Part shown: in pieces, positions 1-4,835 of the stretch
Position numbering within the stretch: the stretch's first letter is position 1
Layout: each line of letters starts with the position of its first letter
Origin: Gemmataceae bacterium
Lineage (GTDB): Bacteria; Planctomycetota; Planctomycetia; Gemmatales; Gemmataceae
Length of the DNA: 5,642 bases
NCBI GenBank assembly: GCA_026418875.1
Contig: JAOAAM010000778.1
Coordinates: 1-5,642, forward strand
Direction of reading: 5' to 3'
Made by a program: the position numbers and the translations under genes
The notes under the pieces: model-generated
Seen by the model: the letters and a program-made list of their open reading frames with translations, nothing else
Databases searched by the model: none
Told to the model about the DNA's origin: nothing

Positions 1-2
1 CC

Positions 3-86
3 GCCCGCTTCGCCACGATCTGCCAAGAAGTGCCCATGACGGCACCCCCCGCCGAAAAACTCCGCGATCCGTCGCCGAGATTCTAG
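3..86 (+). CDS. possible C-terminal tail of a plus-strand gene cut by the window edge
   Basis: A reading frame open to the left edge ends at a TAG at 84-86 and would give 27 residues with a proline-rich end (…MTAPPAEKLRDPSPRF). Its third codon positions are mostly G or C, as in the other genes here, and it would be convergent with the sigma-factor operon. The fragment is too short to identify, and a minus-strand gene starting with ATG at 37-35 (MGTSWQIVAKRA…, with a G-run about 7 nt upstream) shares the same third-position bias. The two cannot be separated from this sequence. No function is proposed. Confidence 0.25.
   Translation, partial: ARFATICQEVPMTAPPAEKLRDPSPRF
55..79 (-). terminator. 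candidate intrinsic terminator of the minus-strand operon
   Basis: Read on the minus strand, 79 to 60 folds as CTCGGCGA-CGGA-TCGCGGAG, an 8-bp stem with one internal G-G mismatch and a 4-nt loop. Five T residues (59-55) follow at once. It starts 31 nt after the sigma-factor stop codon, where a rho-independent terminator is expected. The T-run is short and the stem imperfect, so efficiency is uncertain. It overlaps the possible plus-strand gene tail, which would be acceptable for two convergent units. Confidence 0.45.
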
Positions 87-110
87 AGGAGGGAGTTGCC
101 CGGGGCTACA

Positions 111-737
111 CTACACCGTTTCGCTTGCCACCAATGGATGCAACGTGTCACGCAATTGCAGTCGAGCCCGGTACAGCAGGCTCTTCGCCGCCTTCGGTGT
201 CATATCCAACTCGTCCGCAATCTCGGAGTAACTTCGATCGCGGAATTGCAATTCCAAAGCCGCGCGTTGACGTTCCGCCAAGAGACTGATGGCTCGACGT
301 ACTGCCCGGGCCGCCTCCTCTCGTTCCAACGGGGCGATCGGCGACTCACCACGGTGAGTTACAAATCGCTCTTCGACCGAAGAGTCATCTCGCCGGGCGC
401 TGACTTGACTCAACGAAACGGCAGGTCGCCTCTTCTTCGTCCGGATGGCATTTCTCGCCACGTTTCGGGCGATGTGGAACAACCAGGTGGAGAAACTCGC
501 CTTGGGCGTGTAGCGACGACGATTGCGGTAAACTCGCAGGAAAACATCTTGAGCCAAGTCTTCGGCTTCTTGGCGATCTCCCAACTGGCGGATGAACTGT
601 CCGAAGACGCGGGGCCAATAATTTCGGAGCAACTCCCCGAACGCTCCTGGCTCATCTCGCTGAACGCGGAGCATCAGTTGGACGTCTGGCTCACTGTCCC
701 AAGTTCCGGCTCGACGTTTGCCACGCGGTGAAATCAT
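111..737 (-). CDS. ECF-type RNA polymerase sigma-70 family sigma factor
   Basis: A cytoplasmic sigma factor that would direct core RNA polymerase to a dedicated promoter set. The 208-residue product has only the two domains of the ECF class. Region 2 spans about 20-103, with the core-binding and -10 signature EAEDLAQDVFLRVYR (57-71) and STWLFHIARNVARN (83-96). Region 4 spans about 138-198, with LLAERQRAALEL and the helix-turn-helix RSYSEIADELDMTPKAAKSLLYRARLQL (about 168-195), which reads the -35 element. An arginine- and serine-rich linker separates them. I chose the ATG at 737 because it forms a 4-nt ATGA overlap with the kinase stop. The frame extends to 842, but that would overlap the kinase by over 100 nt. 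No clear Shine-Dalgarno precedes it, so translation probably depends on reinitiation after the kinase. No anti-sigma gene follows in the window. The ECF assignment is firm; the ECF subgroup and target promoters are unknown. Confidence 0.93.
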   Translation of the reverse strand: MISPRGKRRAGTWDSEPDVQLMLRVQRDEPGAFGELLRNYWPRVFGQFIRQLGDRQEAEDLAQDVFLRVYRNRRRYTPKASFSTWLFHIARNVARNAIRTKKRRPAVSLSQVSARRDDSSVEERFVTHRGESPIAPLEREEAARAVRRAISLLAERQRAALELQFRDRSYSEIADELDMTPKAAKSLLYRARLQLRDTLHPLVASETV

Positions 738-2509
738 ACGCCGTTGTCCGTTTTCGGTTTCGTCGGGATGAAAACGCGAAACGTGCTCCCCTGGCCAACC
801 TCGCTCTCGACTTCGATTCTGCCGTTCAGCAACTCGACACAACCGCGAACAATGGACAAGCCCAAACCGGCATGCGTCCCCGCGGAGTTCCGTGACGGGT
901 CTGCACGGAAGAATCGTTCGAAAATTCGTTCACGGAATTCGGGCGGAATGCCGACGCCGGTATCTCGAACTTGAATGAGCAGTCCGCGGTCGTCGGTTTT
1001 CACGAATAAGTCAATCAACCCATGCGGGCGGTTGTATTCAACGGCGTTGTGCAAGAGATTGGCGATGATCTCCCGCAACTTGTCCGGGTCCGAGTGTACC
1101 TTGACCGGTGTCTCTTTACGTACTTGCAAATCCAACCCGTGGGCCCGCGCGAGGGGTCGGATGACGGCAGTGCATTGGTCCGCAAGTTCGCCCAAGTCGA
1201 CTGGCTCCCGACGAACCACATCGGCACGCGAGTCAAGCCGCGTCAGGGTCAGGAGTCTCTCGACCAATTGCGTTAATTGACGGCAAATGTCGCGGCAGTC
1301 GCTCGGTGTCTCTCGATACTCCTCCGCCGATCGGGACTTTCTCAGGGCAACCTCGATGGTGGTCAACAGGCCAGCCAATGGTGTGCGGAGTTCATGGGAA
1401 ATGTCTGCCGTCGCCTGCTTCTCGCGCTCAAATGCCCGTTGCAGCATCGCCAAGGTGTTTGTCAGCCGCTCAACGATGGGGACTAATTCACGCGGCGGTC
1501 GAGGGCCACGGTAATGCAAGCGGAAATCCGCCTCCGAAATTCGGCTCACTGCCTCGGTCAGCCGACGCAACGGCGACAGGCCCAGGCTGATCAAGCCGAA
1601 CGCTCCAATTCCCGCCAGAATGAACGTCAATGTCGAAATCCAGAATAGCCGTTGACTCAACCGGGCGAGACTGGCGCGATTCTCCAAGTCTGCCTCTTCA
1701 AGCTGCTTTTTCAGTTCGGCATCCAAATCGATCAAGGCTCGATCCAACTCGCTCCGATCCACCGCGGACTGGATGAAGAATGGGGTGGCCTCGTTGATCC
1801 GTGGCGAAGGTGGCGCCGATCGCTCGGGTCGATCCCGCCGTGTATTGTCGAAGGGACGCGCGGGGATTCGGAACTCCGGCGGTTGAAACCGGACTCGCAC
1901 GACCGGCACTTTGAGTAATACCCGACGGAGTTTCAACCCGAACAGTTCGATGTCCTCAAACTTCCAATCGAACATCTGCATCCGCTCAAACTGCTCTCGT
2001 TCCGAGGGGAGCGAGCGATCACCCAGAGCGCGGGATCGCCAGGCCCTGCCGCGCCGCAGTTCGATTTGCGAGTAGAAACTCTCGCCCAGGATTTGCAAGT
2101 TCTCGTCGATCTGAACCTCGGTGGCGACGGACATTCCGAGGAAGGCGGCCAAAGCGTCGTCGGTTTGCTCGGCGACCCACAACGGGCTGACGATGTGGCC
2201 GTGCGGCGTCACCGTCGCCGTCAACAAACCCAGAGAGACAAAGCGGAGCGGATAGGCCCGACTGACCACGACATGGGACTGTGCCATGTTCGCCAAAGCT
2301 CGCGCGTGGAAGAGCAGCCTTTCGTCGAACTTCTCGATCTGCTCACGCTTGCGATCTTCGTACTGCGTGCAGAGTAGTTCACGATAGGTCGATTGTTTCT
2401 GCTCCAAGGCGTTCGATGTCGTCTCCAGCACCAACAGCCCGACGACACCCAACGCGGCGGCAAGCAACAGCAGCGAGTAGATCACCATCGAGAGGCGAAT
2501 CGACTTCAT
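734..2509 (-). CDS. membrane sensor histidine kinase (HAMP-HisKA-HATPase_c)
   Basis: A 591-residue inner-membrane kinase that senses an extracytoplasmic signal, autophosphorylates on histidine and passes phosphate to the adjacent response regulator. TM1 is at about 7-28 and a second at about 287-309. They enclose a sensor region of about 258 residues that I do not recognise, with an Arg/Pro-rich stretch (about 206-235) and a charged, probably coiled helix (about 251-286) leading to TM2. HAMP follows (about 310-362), then the H-box ISHELRTPLAG with phosphoacceptor His372. The ATPase domain has the N-box NLLHNAVEYN (484-493), G1 DTGVGIP (516-522), F-box IFERFF (529-534) and G2 GLGLSIV (548-554). 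All catalytic motifs are intact. It starts with ATG in a 4-nt ATGA overlap with the regulator gene and has its own GAGGG upstream. The layout resembles heavy-metal or envelope-stress kinases (CusS, CopS, CpxA type), but the signal cannot be told from sequence. Confidence 0.95.
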   Translation of the reverse strand: MKSIRLSMVIYSLLLLAAALGVVGLLVLETTSNALEQKQSTYRELLCTQYEDRKREQIEKFDERLLFHARALANMAQSHVVVSRAYPLRFVSLGLLTATVTPHGHIVSPLWVAEQTDDALAAFLGMSVATEVQIDENLQILGESFYSQIELRRGRAWRSRALGDRSLPSEREQFERMQMFDWKFEDIELFGLKLRRVLLKVPVVRVRFQPPEFRIPARPFDNTRRDRPERSAPPSPRINEATPFFIQSAVDRSELDRALIDLDAELKKQLEEADLENRASLARLSQRLFWISTLTFILAGIGAFGLISLGLSPLRRLTEAVSRISEADFRLHYRGPRPPRELVPIVERLTNTLAMLQRAFEREKQATADISHELRTPLAGLLTTIEVALRKSRSAEEYRETPSDCRDICRQLTQLVERLLTLTRLDSRADVVRREPVDLGELADQCTAVIRPLARAHGLDLQVRKETPVKVHSDPDKLREIIANLLHNAVEYNRPHGLIDLFVKTDDRGLLIQVRDTGVGIPPEFRERIFERFFRADPSRNSAGTHAGLGLSIVRGCVELLNGRIEVESEVGQGSTFRVFIPTKPKTDNGV

Positions 2510-3213
2510 GACTCGCCCTCCGGCGGCTCTTTAGGGGCGGTTTCCTCTCCGCGGAGCATGTAACCCTCGCCCCACCGGGTCAGGATCAGCGCCGGGCTGA
2601 ACCCTTTGTCGATTTTGTTTCGTAAGTAGCGGATGTAGACATCGACGACGTTCGAGGTGTTCTCGTCGTTCTCGTCGTACAGATGCTCCCAAATCATGGT
2701 CCGCGTCACGACGCGGCCCCGGTGAAATGCGAGGAACTCCAAAAGGCTGTATTCACGCGGCGTAAGATGAATTTCACGCCCTGCCCGGCGAACCGTGTGC
2801 GACGCGGTATCAATCTCCAAGTCGTAAACCTTGATGATCGGTGACTTGACCTGGTGGCTCCTCCGTACCAGGGCCCGCAATCGCGCGAGAAGCTCCTCTA
2901 GCTCGAAAGGTTTCGTGAGGTAGTCGTCCGCACCGAGGTCCAACCCTTTCACTTTGTCATCCAGTGTTCCGCGCGCCGTCAGGACCAAGACGTGGGTGGC
3001 AATGCCCTTCGCTCGCCAGCGTTGCAATAAGCTCAGACCATCGACCTTGGGCAACATCAAGTCGAGAACGATCACGTCGTAATCGGTGCTCTCCGCCTTG
3101 AAGGAGGCCTCGTCCCCGTCGAAAGCGACATCGACGGCGTACCCCTCCTCCTCGAGGCCCTGCTTCAACGACCTGGAGAGTGCTCGATTATCCTCGACCA
3201 ACAAGACCCGCAC
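2506..3213 (-). CDS. OmpR/PhoB-family two-component response regulator
   Basis: A 235-residue transcription factor, first gene of the operon. The receiver domain (1 to about 115) has the acidic pair Glu7-Asp8, phosphoacceptor Asp51 in VLDLMLP, Thr79 in VLTA and Lys101 in TKPF. All residues needed for phosphorylation by the neighbouring kinase are present. The C-terminal winged-helix domain (about 125-222) has LTPREYSLLEFL, the recognition-helix segment NVVDVYIRYLRNKID (188-202) and the wing TRWGEGYML. Tryptophan takes the place of the more usual wing arginine of TVRGxGY; similar Trp forms occur in the family. A 13-residue acidic, proline-containing tail follows. The start is GTG, chosen because the receiver begins right there (MRVLLVEDN) and GGAGG lies 5 nt upstream. 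It resembles CusR/CopR regulators in its receiver, but the target is unknown. Self-regulation from the upstream repeats is possible and unproven. Confidence 0.95.
   Translation of the reverse strand: MRVLLVEDNRALSRSLKQGLEEEGYAVDVAFDGDEASFKAESTDYDVIVLDLMLPKVDGLSLLQRWRAKGIATHVLVLTARGTLDDKVKGLDLGADDYLTKPFELEELLARLRALVRRSHQVKSPIIKVYDLEIDTASHTVRRAGREIHLTPREYSLLEFLAFHRGRVVTRTMIWEHLYDENDENTSNVVDVYIRYLRNKIDKGFSPALILTRWGEGYMLRGEETAPKEPPEGES
2516..2520 (-). promoter_or_regulatory. ribosome binding site of the histidine kinase gene
   Basis: GAGGG on the minus strand, 6 nt before the kinase ATG and inside the last codons of the response regulator. It supports the 2509 start and gives the kinase independent initiation in addition to coupling through the ATGA overlap. 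Confidence 0.6.
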
Positions 3214-3218
3214 GGCGG

Positions 3219-3223
3219 CCTCC
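3219..3223 (-). promoter_or_regulatory. ribosome binding site of the response regulator, deciding a GTG start
   Basis: A perfect GGAGG on the minus strand, 5 nt before the GTG at 3213. There is no ATG at the receiver-domain start, so this site is the main reason for calling GTG as the initiation codon. Confidence 0.75.
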
Positions 3224-3242
3224 GACGCGGAAAACTGGGTTC

Positions 3243-3271
3243 AATACAGCACGATCAGGCCGGAGAGACAA
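3243..3271 (-). promoter_or_regulatory. candidate sigma70-type promoter of the regulator-kinase-sigma operon
   Basis: On the minus strand, TTGTCT (3271-3266, 4 of 6 to the -35 consensus) is followed by a 17-nt spacer and TGTATT (3248-3243, 4 of 6 to the -10 consensus). Transcription would start near 3236 and give a leader of about 23 nt ending in the GGAGG site. Position and spacing are ideal but the boxes are only moderate matches. Planctomycete promoters are poorly characterised, so this is an inference. Confidence 0.35.
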
Positions 3272-3281
3272 CCCGAGGCGA

Positions 3282-3296
3282 CGTTCGGTAAGAACG
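3282..3296. repeat. inverted repeat CGTTC-N5-GAACG, possible operator
   Basis: A perfect 5-bp inverted repeat with a 5-nt centre (GGTAA) lies 10 nt upstream of the candidate -35 of the minus-strand operon. That is where an activator or autoregulator would bind. OmpR-family proteins more often use direct repeats, so the binder is unknown. A repeat this short can arise by chance. Confidence 0.3.
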
Positions 3297-3491
3297 AATT
3301 CTGATTTTCGATCTTAAGCCCTTGACATGAAAGCCCCATGAGAAAATTCGACCTTCAGGGAAACGCCGACGGCGGGGCTTGGTCAGCTGTGTTTTTCAAG
3401 CGCAGTGACTTCCTCGATCGGTGGTTGGAAAGGGAGCCGTCGCTAATAATGCGTAAGGAGGGAAGCGGAGCGGTCGGCGGTCAGGCGGGCA

Positions 3492-3526
3492 TCGGTGCTC
3501 CCCGCCGAAGCATCCGTCGGTGCTCC
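3492..3526 (+). repeat. 10-bp direct repeat in the ispG leader
   Basis: TCGGTGCTCC occurs at 3492-3501 and again at 3517-3526, exactly 25 nt apart. Each copy is preceded by GCATC (overlapping the first copy, 7 nt before the second). The first copy overlaps the loop and right arm of the GGCGGG/CCCGCC hairpin. The second copy ends 31 nt before the ispG start. Role unknown; it could be a chance or duplicated leader element. Confidence 0.5.
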
Positions 3527-3545
3527 AATCCATTCATCACGCATT

Positions 3546-3550
3546 GAGGT
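3546..3550 (+). promoter_or_regulatory. ribosome binding site of ispG
   Basis: GAGGT lies 7 nt before the ATG at 3558. It decides for this start over the in-frame GTG at 3495, which would add 21 residues with no family similarity. Confidence 0.7.
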
Positions 3551-3557
3551 GTCGGTC

Positions 3558-4715
3558 ATGTCAACGGCAGCCACGCCGGGCACGTTGTATCAGTCGCCGT
3601 TCCGTCGTCACCGGACCAGGGTGGTCGTGGTCGGCGGTGTGCCGATTGGCGGCGACCACCCCATCGTCGTCCAGTCCATGACCACGCCGGACACGTGCCG
3701 AGTGGACGAAGTCGTCGAGCAGATCCACCGATTGGAGGAGGCGGGCTGCGAAATGGTCCGGGTGACCGTGCCGAAGCCCGAAGATGCGGCAGCGTTGACC
3801 GAAATTAAACGTCGGATTCGGATCCCGCTCATCTGCGACATTCATTTTGACTATCGGATGGCATTAGCGGCATTGGACCATCCGATCGACAAGATCCGCA
3901 TCAACCCGGGAAATATCAACGGCATCGACCGGTTTCGCCAAGTGGTGCGAAAATGCAAGGACCGTGGGATCCCTATGAGAATCGGGGTGAACGCCGGCAG
4001 CCTGGAGCGGGAATTCGCGATGAAGTACGGCTATCCGTGCCCGCCTGCCATGGTGGATTCCGCGATTCGCTACATCGAGATTGCGGAAAGTGAGGGGTTC
4101 CACGACATCATCGTGTCGCTCAAATCAAGCGATGTCCAAACGGTGGTTGAAGCGTACCGTCTATACGCGAAACAGTGTGATTATCCGACGCACATCGGCG
4201 TGACCGAGGCCGGCAAGCCACCGTATGCCGTGATCAAGTCCGCTTGCGGTCTGGCACCGCTCCTGCTCGACGGAATTGGGGACACCATCCGAATCAGCCT
4301 GTTGGGCGACCCAGTCCCCGAGATTCAGGCCGCCTACGACATCTTGCAGGCGACCGGACGGCGTGTGCGAAAGCCGGAACTCATCGCTTGCCCGACTTGC
4401 GGTCGCTTGGCGATCGACCTGGAGAAAATCATTGCAGAACTGGAGAAGCGGCTCGAGGGGCGGAAAACACCGGTCAAAATCAGCGTCCTGGGCTGTGTGG
4501 TAAATGGACCAGGCGAGGCCCGCGAAGCGGACATAGGCATCGCCGCTGGGGATGGGAAGGGGATGATCTACCGAAATGGCGAAATCGTTCGCCGGGTGCT
4601 GGAACATGAAATGGTCGACGCGCTCATGGAAGAAATCGAGAAGTGGGAGCGAGAGCACCCCGATCGTATGCCCGGGGCGCGGTCCTCGGGGAAGCAGCGA
4701 TTGCCACTCGTTTGA
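3558..4715 (+). CDS. ispG: 4-hydroxy-3-methylbut-2-en-1-yl diphosphate synthase (IspG/GcpE)
   Basis: A cytosolic enzyme of the MEP pathway. It reductively opens methylerythritol 2,4-cyclodiphosphate to HMBPP using a 4Fe-4S cluster and an external electron donor (flavodoxin or ferredoxin). The 385-residue product has the N-terminal TIM-barrel domain with VQSMTTPDT (38-46), DKIRINPGNI (111-120), RIGVNAGSLE (141-150) and SLKSSD (187-192). The C-terminal cluster domain has CPTC (Cys278, Cys281), GCVVNGPGE (Cys313 and Glu320) and ADIGIAAGDGKGMIYRNGE. The spacing of these four residues matches E. coli IspG (270, 273, 305, 312) with a constant offset of 8. It is the compact two-domain bacterial type, without the large central insert seen in plant enzymes. 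The short tail after about residue 365 is charged and not conserved. It is transcribed divergently from the regulatory operon. No clear terminator follows. Confidence 0.97.
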   Translation: MSTAATPGTLYQSPFRRHRTRVVVVGGVPIGGDHPIVVQSMTTPDTCRVDEVVEQIHRLEEAGCEMVRVTVPKPEDAAALTEIKRRIRIPLICDIHFDYRMALAALDHPIDKIRINPGNINGIDRFRQVVRKCKDRGIPMRIGVNAGSLEREFAMKYGYPCPPAMVDSAIRYIEIAESEGFHDIIVSLKSSDVQTVVEAYRLYAKQCDYPTHIGVTEAGKPPYAVIKSACGLAPLLLDGIGDTIRISLLGDPVPEIQAAYDILQATGRRVRKPELIACPTCGRLAIDLEKIIAELEKRLEGRKTPVKISVLGCVVNGPGEAREADIGIAAGDGKGMIYRNGEIVRRVLEHEMVDALMEEIEKWEREHPDRMPGARSSGKQRLPLV

Positions 4716-4758
4716 TCGCCGCATTGCTTAGCGGTCCAATCAATTGGCCCAGGACTTG

Positions 4759-4787
4759 TTGCCGGATGGCCCCGGACCGAGCATAAT
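4759..4787 (+). promoter_or_regulatory. candidate sigma70-type promoter of the zinc-ribbon gene
   Basis: TTGCCG (4759-4764, 4 of 6) and CATAAT (4782-4787, 5 of 6) are separated by 17 nt. Transcription would start near 4794, about 42 nt before the ATG at 4836. If real, the downstream gene is independent of ispG. The -10 lies in the loop of a hairpin, which would be transcribed only by read-through from ispG. Confidence 0.35.
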
Positions 4788-4802
4788 GCGCAGCGCGGTC
4801 CG
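4773..4802 (+). repeat. strong hairpin between ispG and the zinc-ribbon gene
   Basis: CGGACCG (4773-4779) pairs perfectly with CGGTCCG (4796-4802) around a 16-nt loop that itself contains GCAT-A-ATGC. No T-run follows, so it is not a typical intrinsic terminator. It could slow read-through or stabilise the ispG 3' end. Shorter inverted repeats precede it (CCGC/GCGG at 4719-4734, and CCAAT-CA-ATTGG at 4736-4747). Confidence 0.4.
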
Positions 4803-4835
4803 CGGACGCCGTTTGTCAGGCACTGGGCATCCATC

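Larger units (their letters stand above)
3214..3557. other. divergent intergenic region between the response regulator and ispG
   Basis: This stretch has no convincing gene. It holds the operon promoter and ribosome site (minus strand), the CGTTC/GAACG inverted repeat, paired CATGA and AAGCCC words at 3316-3341, and an ispG leader with a direct repeat and a GGCGGG/CCCGCC hairpin (3484-3506). On the plus strand, AATAAT at 3445-3450 is a good -10 match, but no -35 sits at the right distance. TTGACA at 3322-3327 is a perfect -35 without a -10 partner. The ispG promoter is therefore unresolved. A 69-residue plus-strand frame (3338-3547) ends 10 nt before ispG but has no recognisable motif and only a weak ribosome site. 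Confidence 0.6.

Noticed and set aside
96..731. Long plus-strand open frame opposite the sigma factor, preceded by a GAGGAGGG run
   Set aside because: It is the mirror of a gene with clear sigma domains, starts with TTG only 2 nt after the purine run, and has no recognisable motif.
738..842. Longer start for the sigma factor, adding 35 residues
   Set aside because: It would overlap the kinase by over 100 nt, the extra residues have no sigma similarity, and the ATG at 737 forms an ATGA overlap.
3322..3327. Perfect TTGACA as an ispG promoter
   Set aside because: No acceptable -10 hexamer lies 16-18 nt downstream.
3338..3547. 69-residue plus-strand open frame upstream of ispG
   Set aside because: No motif, weak ribosome site, and it covers the repeat and hairpin of the ispG leader. 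A small protein cannot be excluded, but nothing supports one.
3495..3557. GTG start for ispG at 3495
   Set aside because: It would add 21 residues unrelated to the family. The ATG at 3558 has GAGGT at proper spacing.
4161..4724. Minus-strand open frame opposite ispG
   Set aside because: It is antisense to the conserved cluster domain of ispG and has no domain or ribosome site.
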